A stretch of 64,000 nt of DNA from Paenibacillus melissococcoides (GCA_944800085.1 CALYLO010000006.1:310001-374000), one strand, 5' to 3'. Positions 36,276 through 46,125 are shown, counted from the first letter of the stretch. The notes: generated by a model not told the origin, from the letters alone. Translations and numbers: made by a program.

Positions 36276-37805
36276 ATGACACTAGACCAAGACATCAAAA
36301 ATCAGCTAGCACAATATCTCCAGCTCCTGGAAGGCGATGTCGTGCTCAAAGTCAGCGCAGGCGATGACGCTGCTTCGGAAGACATGCTGGCCCTGGTCAA
36401 TGAAATTGCCGGCATGTCCTCCAAGATAACGGTGGAACGAACGCAATTATCCCGAACACCGAGCTTCAGCGTCAATCGTCCGGGCGAGGATACGGGCATA
36501 GCCTTTGCGGGAACGCCTTTGGGACACGAGTTTACTTCCCTCGTATTGGCTCTGCTGCAGGTGAGCGGCAGACCTCCAAAGGTGGAGCAGAGTGTCATTG
36601 ACCAAATCAAAAGCATTCGCGGCGACTATCAGTTTGAAACGTATGTCAGCCTGAGCTGCCATAATTGTCCTGATGTGGTGCAAGCCTTGAACTTGATGAG
36701 CGTCCTCAATCCCGGCATTACGCATACGATGATTGACGGCGCCGTCTTCAAGGAAGAGGTAGAAAGCAAAGACATTATGTCGGTGCCAAGCGTTTACCTC
36801 AATGGCGAATTTTTCGAAAGCGGCCGTATGACCGTGGAAGAAATTCTTGCCAAGCTGGGCAACGCTCCGGACGCATCCGAGTTCGAGAATAAAGAGCCTT
36901 ATGACGTGCTTGTGGTCGGCGGCGGGCCGGCAGGCGCAAGTGCGGCCATTTACGCGGCACGCAAAGGGATTCGCACGGGTCTCGTTGCGGAACGCTTCGG
37001 CGGCCAGGTCAACGATACCTTGGGCATTGAGAACTTTATCAGTGTGAAATATACGGAAGGTCCTCAGCTCGTCGCGAATATTGAGCAGCAAGTGAAAGAG
37101 TACAACATCGATGTCATGAAGCTGCAGCGTGCCAAGCGGTTGGAGAAAAAGGAACTTATCGAGCTTGAGCTCGAAAACGGCGCCGTGCTGAAAAGCAAGG
37201 CGGTCATCGTATCGACAGGCGCTCGTTGGCGGAATATCGGCGTGCCTGGGGAATCGGAGTTCAAGAACAAAGGGGTCGCTTACTGTCCGCATTGCGACGG
37301 TCCTTTGTTCACGGGCAAAGATGTCGCCGTGATTGGCGGCGGTAACTCGGGTATCGAGGCGGCGATTGATCTCGCAGGTATCGTGAGACATGTAACGGTT
37401 CTCGAGTTCGCGCCAGAGCTCAAAGCGGATGCCGTGCTGCAGGATCGCCTGTACAGCCTGCCTAATGTTACGGTACTGAAGAACGTGCAGACGCAAGAAA
37501 TTACCGGAACCGACAAGGTGAACGGAATTTCCTATGTCGAGCGTGATACAGGAGTAACGAAGCATATCGAACTGCAAGGCGTGTTTGTACAAATCGGCCT
37601 TGTTCCGAATACGGATTGGTTAGCGGACACGGTGGAACGCACGCGTACCGGCGAGATCGTGGTAGACAGCCATGGCGCTACCAACGTCCCTGGCGTGTTT
37701 GCAGCCGGCGATTGCACGAATAGTCCGTATAAGCAAATTATTATTTCGATGGGATCCGGCGCTACGGCAGCTTTGGGTGCGTTCGATTATCTCATCCGCA
37801 ATTAA
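36276..37805 (+). CDS. ahpF: Alkyl hydroperoxide reductase subunit F (NADH-dependent)
   Basis: 509 residues, start with AAGGTGTG upstream. The N-terminal tandem thioredoxin-fold domain carries the redox pair SCHNCPD. A thioredoxin-reductase-like body has FAD loop VVGGGPAGASAAIYAA, redox centre YCPHCDGP, NADH loop VIGGGNSGIEAAID and C-terminal GVFAAGDCTNSPYKQ. It passes electrons from NADH to AhpC. A strong terminator follows. Confidence 0.97.
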   Translation: MTLDQDIKNQLAQYLQLLEGDVVLKVSAGDDAASEDMLALVNEIAGMSSKITVERTQLSRTPSFSVNRPGEDTGIAFAGTPLGHEFTSLVLALLQVSGRPPKVEQSVIDQIKSIRGDYQFETYVSLSCHNCPDVVQALNLMSVLNPGITHTMIDGAVFKEEVESKDIMSVPSVYLNGEFFESGRMTVEEILAKLGNAPDASEFENKEPYDVLVVGGGPAGASAAIYAARKGIRTGLVAERFGGQVNDTLGIENFISVKYTEGPQLVANIEQQVKEYNIDVMKLQRAKRLEKKELIELELENGAVLKSKAVIVSTGARWRNIGVPGESEFKNKGVAYCPHCDGPLFTGKDVAVIGGGNSGIEAAIDLAGIVRHVTVLEFAPELKADAVLQDRLYSLPNVTVLKNVQTQEITGTDKVNGISYVERDTGVTKHIELQGVFVQIGLVPNTDWLADTVERTRTGEIVVDSHGATNVPGVFAAGDCTNSPYKQIIISMGSGATAALGAFDYLIRN

Positions 37806-37828
37806 TCGATATTGTTCACAAGTGAACC

Positions 37829-37868
37829 AAGAGCCCTCACTTTTCATGAAGTGGGGGCTCTTTCTTTT
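37829..37868 (+). terminator. Rho-independent terminator of ahpCF
   Basis: Stem AAGAGCCCTCACTT/AAGTGGGGGCTCTT followed by TCTTTT. Confidence 0.9.
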
Positions 37869-37897
37869 GCAGCAACACGACTTCGGGTGAACATCAA

Positions 37898-37933
37898 AAA
37901 GGTTGGGTCAGAATGATCTTCTGCCCAACCTTT
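37898..37933. terminator. Second strong hairpin downstream of ahpCF
   Basis: Perfect stem AAAGGTTGGGTCAGAA with TTCTGCCCAACCTTT (one bulge) around a TGATC loop. Possibly a backup terminator or an IS-end relic. Confidence 0.5.
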
Positions 37934-38095
37934 CTATCTATGAACACAAAAAACCACCGATTCAATTGACATGGGTGGAGACTGCGAGTAAAATATGTAA
38001 ATAACTTAATTAAAATATATTATATCACATTTTTAGTTAGAAGTCAAATTATTTTTTTGATTTTTCCCAAAAAAATTGACGGCAGGGGGAAAGCG

Positions 38096-38602
38096 ATGTA
38101 CGAGAATAGCCGCATGTATTTGGCTCGCATTTTCAACTCCTTGAATGCGTCCGCGCAGGAGCAGGTTATGACTGAATTGCTGGAACTGAACGAGAAGACG
38201 AAGGGATACGGCTTGGTTCTGACCCCGCAGGACATCGAACGGATGTTGGCGGCTAGAAGCCAGATCCTGTACGGCTACGGGCGGGTGGAATTGAGCATTG
38301 AAGTGACCAAAGAGCTTATCGATTTGTTCTCGGAATCCTCGTTCATCCAGCAGGAGAGCTATGCGGATACCTTGAATGAGCTGCATGAGATTTTTTATTA
38401 TCTGAAAAATGAAACCGAAGACAGAATCAGCGATAGGAAGCTCCTTCACAGGATGAAGGAAGTGTTCGAAGACGATTGCGAGGGCTCTTTGGACTTGCTG
38501 AAGAGCAGACTCGAAGAGTATGCCGAAGAGTTCCGCAGACAATTGCAGAAGCACGAGTTTTTGCTTGAAGGAGAGGATGACGATTGGGATCAGAACATAT
38601 AA
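38096..38602 (+). CDS. DUF6323 family protein
   Basis: 168 residues from ATG 38096 (GGGGGAAAG before it). Helical, charged and cytoplasmic: YLARIFNSLNASAQEQVMTELL, a LTPQDIERMLAARSQIL segment, and an acidic C-terminus EGEDDDWDQNI. It overlaps the next gene by 19 bp. The two families (DUF6323 and DUF6179) occur together in clostridia and paenibacilli, and no function is established. Confidence 0.75.
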   Translation: MYENSRMYLARIFNSLNASAQEQVMTELLELNEKTKGYGLVLTPQDIERMLAARSQILYGYGRVELSIEVTKELIDLFSESSFIQQESYADTLNELHEIFYYLKNETEDRISDRKLLHRMKEVFEDDCEGSLDLLKSRLEEYAEEFRRQLQKHEFLLEGEDDDWDQNI

Positions 38603-40020
38603 AAGACAGGCATGAGTTGACCGCTCAGGGGGCCATTCGCAAATCCCGGCTGCGGCGAAATCAATATACGATCTCCTTGATGAACGAAGGGTTGCGGGCG
38701 GGGATGCTGACGAGCCAGGAAATCATGCGCATTCAGCACGGGTTCATCCAGATTTTGCAGGAGTTGCTCCAGAAATATACCCAGGGTGAGAGCACCTCGG
38801 TCGCCACGGAAACCGCAGAGAGCATCCTGGCCTCCATCACGTATGCGGCCGACGCGTATCTGATCAGCTTCGAGGAGCCAGAGAAGGCGATTACGTATCT
38901 GAAAGCGATTGATGTTCGCAGAATCTATGATAAGGGCGTGGAAAAGGTCAGTCAATGCTTTGCAGAGACCAAGCAGCTATATAAGGAAATCAGTGCGAAT
39001 AAGCTGGAGGTTCCGGTCGATGCCTATAACCTGACTATCGATGAGTCCCTGCCTGTGTTTTTCCGGAAATACGGCATCATCTTCGATGCCCACAACACGA
39101 TGGCCAGTATCGATTACCCGCTGGCTATCGATGACATGCGGCTGCAGGGCGTTTTCTATATCAAGCAGTATCTGGAACGGCTGAAGCTGGAGACCGAATT
39201 CTGCGCGATGTTCGATCGGCAGCATCTGTTGGATTTGCTGGTCCACTACGGCAGGGAATGCAGGTTGAATTACCGGATCGAGCTGTTCAATATATATGAG
39301 CTCATGCTGAACAATGCGATATTCTCGATATTATCCGGGGGAGATGCCTATAGTATCAGGATTTCCGGGAATCAATTTGCACGGCTGGAACAGCAATTCA
39401 TGAGCCTGGAGGAAGGGCGCATTCGCTCCGTCATCTCCGATGCGATGGAAAGGCTTCAGCAAGAAATGGCGCTTCATTCGCAATTGATGGAGTATATGGA
39501 CGGATGCAAGGAAGATCTCGTTCAGCGAGTGGCGAACGCCGCCAAGCACGGCAGCTTGCGGACGGTCATTATTACCGAGAGGGAAGCGGAAGCGAAGTCC
39601 ATGGTCATTTCCTTCAACGAAGAGGATAGAATGAGCGATGTCCAGTTAAGAAGACGGCTGCATGAGATCATGGCATGCGAGCGGAAGGAGGTGAAGGCTA
39701 AGCTGATCTTATCCAGCTTCCATTCCTTCCATGACTACCTCGATATGCTTGAATCCGACTGCTTGTACGGGGATGAATATGATGCCCTCTTCCAGGCGTT
39801 TGGCGATATGGAACTGGCTATCCTGGCGACAATCGTGTTCTATGAAGAGCTGCGAGGCATGCCTCCGGATTTGCCGTCTTTTCTGTTGGCAGAGAAGGAG
39901 TATCCGCTGGAGTGGCATCTGCAATTGGTTCAATGTCTGCGGGGGATGAGCCGGGAGCGCCTGCAAACCGTTGAGGCGTATATGCATGAGATGGACTATG
40001 AACCAATGAAATTCTATTGA
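38584..40020 (+). CDS. DUF6179 family protein
   Basis: 478 residues from TTG 38584, which sits inside the 3' end of the partner gene after GGAGAGGAT, so translational coupling is likely. Mostly helical: SLMNEGLRAGMLTSQEIMRIQ, LERLKLETEFCAMFDRQHLLDLL, and SQLMEYMDGCKEDLVQRVANA. No membrane segment, nucleotide-binding or nuclease motif is visible. It always appears next to a DUF6323 protein, suggesting a complex. Role unknown. Confidence 0.75.
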   Translation: MGSEHIKDRHELTAQGAIRKSRLRRNQYTISLMNEGLRAGMLTSQEIMRIQHGFIQILQELLQKYTQGESTSVATETAESILASITYAADAYLISFEEPEKAITYLKAIDVRRIYDKGVEKVSQCFAETKQLYKEISANKLEVPVDAYNLTIDESLPVFFRKYGIIFDAHNTMASIDYPLAIDDMRLQGVFYIKQYLERLKLETEFCAMFDRQHLLDLLVHYGRECRLNYRIELFNIYELMLNNAIFSILSGGDAYSIRISGNQFARLEQQFMSLEEGRIRSVISDAMERLQQEMALHSQLMEYMDGCKEDLVQRVANAAKHGSLRTVIITEREAEAKSMVISFNEEDRMSDVQLRRRLHEIMACERKEVKAKLILSSFHSFHDYLDMLESDCLYGDEYDALFQAFGDMELAILATIVFYEELRGMPPDLPSFLLAEKEYPLEWHLQLVQCLRGMSRERLQTVEAYMHEMDYEPMKFY

Positions 40021-40084
40021 TCGGCAAGGGCGATCATGCCGGTCAATGGAATCGGATGCAAGGAAGTGTCTGTGAGGCAGCCAA

Positions 40085-40372
40085 TCCTGCATGGATGCAG
40101 GAATTTTCGCTATTTCAGACGCAATCTGATGCCATTCCTGCAAAAGTGCATCTTTTTCGCCGATTTTTGTTTTTCCATCCGCTGGGATGGCTTCCATTCC
40201 TGCAGTTTTGCAGGAATTCCGGTAACGGAGTAACCGCCACGAGGGAAAACTGTATTTTCGCAGTATTTCCGGCAAGCCACGCCGTAATAAGCAGGGTGGG
40301 TCCGGCAAGCCGCGTTGTAATAAGCAGGGGGGCTGTCTCACTGCATCAGAGAACGACTTATAGGACAGCCCC
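40085..40372. repeat. Intergenic repeat cluster
   Basis: Contains several TTCCTGCA/TGCAGGAA units (around 40096, 40134, 40196-40216), of the kind also found at 49748-49930. Then comes a 33-bp tandem duplication from 40269 (CCGGCAAGCC start, imperfect second copy at 40302), followed by a GGGGCTGTC/GACAGCCCC stem ending at 40372. No gene is seen between 40021 and 40586. Confidence 0.6.
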
Positions 40373-40513
40373 AGCCAATTTATGATCAAATTAATTAATA
40401 AAGACACTGTACAAATTAATTGAACGAGTTATATAATGGGATACAAACAAACGAAAAGACTGGCGACAAAGAGGGGAGCAGGATTCCCTCACAGCAAAAT
40501 GTAATCGCTAACA

Positions 40514-40527
40514 TGAAAGCGATTGCA
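40514..40527. promoter_or_regulatory. cre site before the LplB-type operon
   Basis: TGAAAGCGATTGCA fits the CcpA consensus. It lies 60 bp before the permease start and downstream of a TATAAT at about 40432. Confidence 0.55.
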
Positions 40528-40586
40528 AATCATGCGAGCCACAACGGATACGCGAATGAGGAGACTCGTTAGAAGGGAGTAGGAAT

Positions 40587-41551
40587 ATGGCTAGCTCAGA
40601 ATCGACTTTACGTCCAATGAACACGAAGAACAACAAGAAGTTCCGGCTTCAGTTATGGGCCAAAGAACTCGCGCATAACAAATGGCTTTACCTTATGTTT
40701 TTGCCTGTGTTTATTTGGTACTTCATCTTTGCCTATTGGCCGATGCATGGCTTGTTAATGGCATTTCAGAAGTACAACGTGGTGAAGGGGATTACGGGAA
40801 GCGAATGGGTAGGTTTGAAGTATTTCAAGCAATTTCTGGAGGATCCTCACTTTTACCGGCTGATCAAAAATACGCTGCTGCTCAATATTTACAGTCTGAT
40901 ATTCGGTTTTCCGGTGCCAATTATTCTGGCCCTTTGCTTTAACGAAATCCGCAATCTGATGTTAAAAAAAATCACGCAGACGCTCAGTTATTTGCCGTAT
41001 TTTATTTCCACGGTCGTCGTGTGCGGGATGGCGCTCACCTTCCTGTCGCCAAGCACCTGCGTTGTCAACATTATGCTGAACAAGCTCGGAATGGAGAGCA
41101 TTTTCTTTTTCCAGGACCCGGCCTACTTCAGAACGATTTATGTGCTGCTGGGATTTGGCAGGGAGCCGGATTTTCCGCGATTATTTATATCGCCGCTCTC
41201 TCGGGCATCAGTCCCGAGCTATATGAAGCAGCCAAGATCGATGGGGCGGGAAGATGGAGCCAGCTCCGGTATATTACCTTTCCCAGCCTGGTCCCGACGA
41301 TTATCATTATGCTGCTGTTGAATCTGGGAAGCATTTTGACGGCCGATTTTGGCAAAATCCTTCTTTTGTACAATCCGACCATTTATGAGACCGCGGACGT
41401 GCTGAATACTTACGTGTACCGTAAAGGCCTGATTGACAACAACTACAGCTATGCCACCGCCGTTGGCCTGTTCCAGGCCGTCATCGGCTTCGTCCTGGTC
41501 TATGTGGCCAATTACTTGAGCAAAAAGGCCAACCAGACTTCGCTTTGGTAA
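40587..41551 (+). pseudogene. LplB-type sugar ABC permease, frameshifted
   Basis: GAAGGGAGTAGG precedes the ATG. The first frame runs through the N-terminal half (KWLYLMFLPVFIWYFIFAYWP, ISTVVVCGMALTFLSPS) to ~41150. The second half (GIWQGAGFSAIIYIAALSGI, EAA loop YEAAKIDGAGRWSQL, end KANQTSLW) is in another frame. A single missing base near 41150-41160 explains it. The native protein would be ~320 residues. With the LplC-type permease and binding protein it forms an importer of complex saccharides, so the transporter is probably non-functional unless this is a sequencing error. Confidence 0.85.
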
Positions 41552-41565
41552 ATGGGGGAGAGAAC

Positions 41566-42453
41566 ATGCTTAAGACCAAAAAAAGAGTGGACGCCAGCGA
41601 TGCCCTTTATTTTGCATTCATCTACCTGTTTATTATCGTCACTTGTATCGTGATGCTCTACCCGTTTATTTATATCCTGTCCGTCTCTATCAGCGATATC
41701 GACAGCGTGATGCGCAATGAAGTGCTTCTCTGGCCCAAAGGACTGAATTGGTCCGCTTACGAGACGGTGTTGAGCTACAAGGGCATGATCGTGGCCTATG
41801 CCAACACGATTTTCTACACGGTGGCGGGCACATTTCTCAGCCTGCTGCTGACGACGATGGCGGCCTATCCGCTATCCCGGAAAAACTGGAAGATGCGCAA
41901 TTTTGCGGCCATGTTCCTGGCGGTCCCATTATGGTTCGGCGGCGGCATGATACCGTTCTATATGGTGATGAGAGATCTGCACCTGCTCAATACGCGCACC
42001 GGGATTTTGCTGTATGCCGCGCTGTCTACGTTCTATATCATCATCGTGCGAACCTACTTCGAGAGTCTGCCGAAGGAGATTGAGGAATCGGCGAAGATTG
42101 ACGGGGCCAGCGATATCCGAATCTTTCTGCAAATCGCCCTGCCTCTGTCGAAGCCGGTGCTGGCGGCCATTGGCTTGTATTATGCGGTCGGGAAATGGAA
42201 CTCCTTCTTCTGGGAGCTGATCCTGTTGAGCAAAGAATCGCTGATGCCGGTCCAGGTCCTGTTGGTCCGGATTATTAGGGACAGCACGTTCGATAAGGAA
42301 ATGGAGGCGGCGCTCGTACATAGCTCCGGCGTGCTGCCGATTACGATTCAATATGCGGCTATCGTGGTGACGGCTCTGCCGATTATTATGGCTTATCCGT
42401 TTCTGCAAAAGTATTTCGTGAAAGGGGTGATGATCGGCGCTGTGAAAAGCTAG
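41566..42453 (+). CDS. LplC-type sugar ABC transporter permease
   Basis: 295 residues from ATG 41566 (GGGGGAGAG upstream), 14 bp after the first permease. Membrane helices start FIYLFIIVTCIVMLYPFIY. EAA loop IEESAKIDGASDIRIFLQIALP, and C-terminus FVKGVMIGAVKS. MalG-like partner of the frameshifted permease. Confidence 0.93.
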   Translation: MLKTKKRVDASDALYFAFIYLFIIVTCIVMLYPFIYILSVSISDIDSVMRNEVLLWPKGLNWSAYETVLSYKGMIVAYANTIFYTVAGTFLSLLLTTMAAYPLSRKNWKMRNFAAMFLAVPLWFGGGMIPFYMVMRDLHLLNTRTGILLYAALSTFYIIIVRTYFESLPKEIEESAKIDGASDIRIFLQIALPLSKPVLAAIGLYYAVGKWNSFFWELILLSKESLMPVQVLLVRIIRDSTFDKEMEAALVHSSGVLPITIQYAAIVVTALPIIMAYPFLQKYFVKGVMIGAVKS

Positions 42454-42495
42454 ACGAATCCAGAAACAGAATCATGTAAAGTGGAGGTCGTACAA

Positions 42496-44085
42496 ATGCA
42501 CAGACAATGGAGAAAGAAAAGGGTATCTTTAATCATCATGGTGATGATCCTGGCCCTTCTGGCATCGGCCTGCGGGGGAGGGTCCGAAGGAGAACAAGCG
42601 CCGTCGGACAATCAGAGCGGCGGTTCTGATGACAAGCCGGTGAAGCTGTCGATGTTCATTGCAAGCCGGGCTACGGATGAAATGTACTCCAATGAGACGT
42701 TGGTATGGAAGGAAATCGGGAAGAAGTTCAATGTTGAATTTGAGTTTATTACCGGTGACGCCAAGACGATGCGCGACAAATTTCCGCTTATGATTTCTTC
42801 CAATGAGTATCCGGACATTATTGCGGATGCGCCTGCCAGCTTCAAGAAGTACGGCCCGCAGGGCGTGTTCATCCCGCTTAATGATCTGATCAAGGATAAG
42901 CCGAATCTGCAAAAATATGTAGTCGATGATAAAATTGCCAAGTCCCAGATCGTCAATGCGGACGGCAATATCTATTCGGTTCCGATGCTGTCCGCGGTTC
43001 GGACATCGGAAGGCCCGCTGATTCGGCAGGATTGGCTCGAGCGTCTGAACTTGCCGGTTCCAGAAACGATTGACGACTGGTATAATACGTTAAAAGCGTT
43101 CAAGGAGCAAGACGCCAATGGCAACGGAGATCCGAATGATGAAGTGCCGTTTGCTACGGCTGGCACCTTTTATTTGAACTTTGCCGATGCCTGGGGCATT
43201 GACTTGAACGAGGATGGCCGCTGGATGGAGGAGAATGGCAAGATGATTTATACGCCAATCGATCCGCGCGCCAAGGAATTTTTGACGACAATGAATAAAT
43301 GGTATAGCGAAGGCTTGTTGGATAAAGAGCTTCTGTCTAGACAGGATAAGGATTATACTTCGATGGTGTTCAATGATAAGGTTGGCGCCACCAATCACTG
43401 GATCGGATATGTGGCCGGCTTTAATTCAAGGCCGGAAGTGGAGAAGATCAAGGGCTTTCATTTCCAGGTTACGCCGCCACCTGTCATGAACAAAGGCGAT
43501 AAGCCGCTCACGAGCAGACAGCAGCAAATCGTGGTGCCGGTCGCTTGGGGCATCAGCAGCCAGAACAAACATGTCGACAAAACGATGGAAATATTCGAGT
43601 ATACTTACAGCGATGAAGGCCAGCTGCTGTTCAACTTCGGTATCGAGGGCGATAGCTATACGAAGGAAGCGGATGGAACGCTCAAATATACCGACAAGAT
43701 TATGCAAAATCCGGACGGCGCGGCCAAGGCGCTGCACCGAATCGGCGCGCAGCCGTGGGTTGGCTTCCGCCAAGACCCGCGTTATGAGATCGCTTCCGCG
43801 GTCAGCGAGGACGCGGCCAAGCAGCTGTTCTACTACGTTGAACAGGATTATTTCCGCGATCCGGCGCCTGCCCTGAAGTATAGCGAGGACGACTTTGAGA
43901 CCAGCACCGAGCTCAAGACGCAGATCGATACGTATGTCAACGAGATGATCAGCAAGTTTATTATCGGACAGGAGCCGCTGTCGAAGTTCGATGAATTTGT
44001 GGAGAAGGTAAAGGCGATGCGCTTTGACGAGCTGGAGGCGATTCAGAACAAAGCGTATGAGGCGAATAAAGAACTGATGAAGTAA
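42496..44085 (+). CDS. LplA-type extracellular solute-binding lipoprotein
   Basis: 529 residues from ATG 42496 (GGAGG seven bases upstream; the in-frame GTG 42481 is less likely). Lipobox LLASAC with Cys ~23, then a Ser/Gly/Asp linker. Family of large (~500 residue) binding proteins typical of Paenibacillus: LPVPETIDDWYNTLKAFKEQDANGNGDPNDEVPF shows an EF-hand-like calcium loop (DANGNGDPNDE). Substrate receptor for the preceding permeases. Confidence 0.92.
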   Translation: MHRQWRKKRVSLIIMVMILALLASACGGGSEGEQAPSDNQSGGSDDKPVKLSMFIASRATDEMYSNETLVWKEIGKKFNVEFEFITGDAKTMRDKFPLMISSNEYPDIIADAPASFKKYGPQGVFIPLNDLIKDKPNLQKYVVDDKIAKSQIVNADGNIYSVPMLSAVRTSEGPLIRQDWLERLNLPVPETIDDWYNTLKAFKEQDANGNGDPNDEVPFATAGTFYLNFADAWGIDLNEDGRWMEENGKMIYTPIDPRAKEFLTTMNKWYSEGLLDKELLSRQDKDYTSMVFNDKVGATNHWIGYVAGFNSRPEVEKIKGFHFQVTPPPVMNKGDKPLTSRQQQIVVPVAWGISSQNKHVDKTMEIFEYTYSDEGQLLFNFGIEGDSYTKEADGTLKYTDKIMQNPDGAAKALHRIGAQPWVGFRQDPRYEIASAVSEDAAKQLFYYVEQDYFRDPAPALKYSEDDFETSTELKTQIDTYVNEMISKFIIGQEPLSKFDEFVEKVKAMRFDELEAIQNKAYEANKELMK

Positions 44086-44153
44086 CGATACGCATTATGG
44101 GAACTGGGGGTTTCTTTTATTGCGAGCACATTACCTAGAAGGAAGGCACAAAG

Positions 44154-45296
44154 ATGAAGCATGTAAGAGGTAACGTCCATCTCATGAAAGAAATCAACCG
44201 GGCGACCATATTGAGCTTGCTTCACCGGGAAAAAGCGATGTCCCGCGCCGATATGGCGAAGGTGACCAAATTGAGCGCCACGACGGTGTCCTCCCTGGTC
44301 GATGAACTGATCGACGAAGGCTATATTGTCGAATCCGGCGCCCAAGCGTCGGCCAGGGCAGGGCGCAAGGCCATCCGGCTGGAGATCAGCAAAGATAAAG
44401 GATTCGTCATTTCGGTCGGCCTGGGCAATCAACGGTTTTATTGCACGCTGTCCAATTTCCACAGCGAGATTGTGGCTGAACTTACCGTCCCTGCCGTGAA
44501 AGGCAATGACGAGGTTCTCCAGACGATATTGCGTTGCATCAGCGAGATTGTCCGGAAGGCGGGCATCAGCGACTTTTCCCGGATTAAAGGCATCGGCATT
44601 GCTTCACCGGGCATTGTTGATGAGAGCAGCGGCACGATAACCTATGCGCACTTTTTACGGTTGAAGGACTTCGAGATTGTCAAGCTGCTGCAAGCCCGCT
44701 ATGATCATCTGCCTGTGTACGTCATGAACGACACGAATGCCGCGGCGTTTGCGGAATATTACCGGGAGACGAGTCCCGGCGTGAAGCACGTCCTGTATGT
44801 ATGGGTATATGAAGGCGCCGGGGCGAGAATAATCGTGAATGGCCAGGTGTATTCCGGTTATAAAGGAAGAGCGGGCGAGGTATCCTTGCTCCAGGACAGG
44901 TGGTTCAGCAGCGCCTATATGCTGGAGCAGGCGCAAGAGAGGGCGGCCAAGCGCGGCCTCCCTGCACCTCTTGCGATCGAGGACGTGGTCCAAGCCTATG
45001 AACGCGGAGAGGACTGGGTCGAGCCGTTAATGAACCGGAGCTTGTTGTTCTTGAGCAGAGCCTTGGCGGTGATGATGAATCTGCTCGGTCCGGAAAAGAC
45101 CATTTTGGACGGCTGGTTCATGGAGTCGCCCCAATGTATGCAGAGGATACATGCGCATCTCGGCAGTTTTACCGTAGGCGGTGTATATGACCCCAGCTGG
45201 GTCGCTCTGGCAAGCTTGGGCAAACGGAATTATGTCATCGGTGTCACCACCATGGTGCTGCACCAGTTGTTTAAAGGTAAAGTGTCGGTAACGTAA
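44154..45296 (+). CDS. ROK-family transcriptional regulator (NagC/XylR type)
   Basis: 380 residues, with AGAAGGAAGG before the ATG. N-terminal winged HTH (~15-75: ATILSLLHREKAMSRADMAKVTKLSATTVSSLVDEL). ROK sugar-binding domain with GIGIASPGIVDESSG and NDTNAAAFAEYY. The usual ROK zinc cluster (CxCGxxGC) is not obvious. Located 68 bp after the binding-protein gene, so it is the likely sugar-responsive repressor of the LplB/C operon. Confidence 0.9.
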   Translation: MKHVRGNVHLMKEINRATILSLLHREKAMSRADMAKVTKLSATTVSSLVDELIDEGYIVESGAQASARAGRKAIRLEISKDKGFVISVGLGNQRFYCTLSNFHSEIVAELTVPAVKGNDEVLQTILRCISEIVRKAGISDFSRIKGIGIASPGIVDESSGTITYAHFLRLKDFEIVKLLQARYDHLPVYVMNDTNAAAFAEYYRETSPGVKHVLYVWVYEGAGARIIVNGQVYSGYKGRAGEVSLLQDRWFSSAYMLEQAQERAAKRGLPAPLAIEDVVQAYERGEDWVEPLMNRSLLFLSRALAVMMNLLGPEKTILDGWFMESPQCMQRIHAHLGSFTVGGVYDPSWVALASLGKRNYVIGVTTMVLHQLFKGKVSVT

Positions 45297-45336
45297 CCGT
45301 TGCGGGCGCGAACAAGTTCATTTTCCAACGCGAAGA

Positions 45337-45357
45337 GGCTTCCCGCACCGGGAAGCC
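45337..45357. terminator. Terminator after the ROK regulator
   Basis: GGCTTCCCG/CGGGAAGCC perfect stem with a short loop, followed by CCTATTCTT. Confidence 0.6.
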
Positions 45358-45370
45358 CCTATTCTTATGC

Positions 45371-45589
45371 CTAGATGTCTTCGTAGATCTCTGCTGCATC
45401 ATCAGGGAGCAATCGCACATGCCGGAGATAAGCAGTGACTTTCTCGCTCTCGTCCGCCGGATACTTGTAACCAAAATCGTCCGCAACCTGAACGGCGATG
45501 TCCTCGAACAGCTTGCACATGACAAACAGCGATTCCCATATGTTTTCATACTCGGCATTGGGTTCAGGGATACTGGAGATCCCCGGCAA
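45371..45589 (-). pseudogene. Aminoglycoside 6-adenylyltransferase, C-terminal remnant
   Basis: 72 codons reading SLFVMCKLFEDIAVQVADDFGYKYP and KVTAYLRHVRLLPDDAAEIYEDI, the C-terminal helical end of ANT(6)/AadE-type streptomycin adenylyltransferases. The nucleotidyltransferase domain (~200 residues) is absent and the first codons are not from the family. Non-functional remnant; no resistance is implied. Confidence 0.7.
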
Positions 45590-45743
45590 CTATTATAGAA
45601 AAATGTCCAGTCCTCATCAAGTGAGAAGACAAGCTATTGATCCAATTCCGTTTCCTTTCTTGTTATCGTGATTTATTCCAACCACATCGATACCAGCAAC
45701 TGGTATAATGTGAATGATTGTTTTATCCTAGAAGAAATGTGTA

Positions 45744-46125
45744 ATGAGGTGGCGATTCCATTTGGACAATGAGAAGGAACTGTGTCTAATTCAGCAAATT
45801 TACGGAACGCTCTTCGCGCTGGCGAACAAACTGCAAACCAGAGGAGACGCATGCTTACGCGACATCACTTCAAGACAGTTTATGGTCATGCTTGCGATTC
45901 TTCATTTGCCGGAGGGGAAGGCGAGGATCAAGATGGTTTTGAAGAGAATGTGTCTTGGATATGGGATGGGATGAAGAGGAAATGACAAAGAGGGCGTTGG
46001 AGCAATTTACGACACAACGGGCCGCGGGTGCTCAGCCGATTATTGACAAGCTGAACGGAATTGCGGCGCGCGCAGGAGTTGAACATGATGAGAGAGGGGC
46101 CGATGAGAGTGACAGGCAGCGTTAG
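45744..46125 (+). pseudogene. MarR-family regulator remnant with internal deletion
   Basis: The first frame gives an N-terminal half (LIQQIYGTLFALANKLQTRG, DITSRQFMVMLAILHLPEG) as in MarR repressors, up to ~45920. Immediately after, in other frames, come QDGFEENVSW and MTKRALEQFTTQRAAGAQPIIDKLNGIAARAG, which look like the C-terminal tail. The winged-helix recognition part is missing, so an internal deletion plus frameshift is likely. It may once have regulated a neighbouring efflux or PPTase gene. Confidence 0.5.

Noticed and set aside
36447..37592. Long minus-strand frame opposite ahpF (381 codons)
   Set aside because: Shadow of a GC-biased real gene. His-rich, implausible composition and no ribosome site.
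45744..45985. Two overlapping short frames as separate small genes
   Set aside because: Together they match N- and C-terminal parts of a MarR protein, so a decayed gene is the simpler reading.
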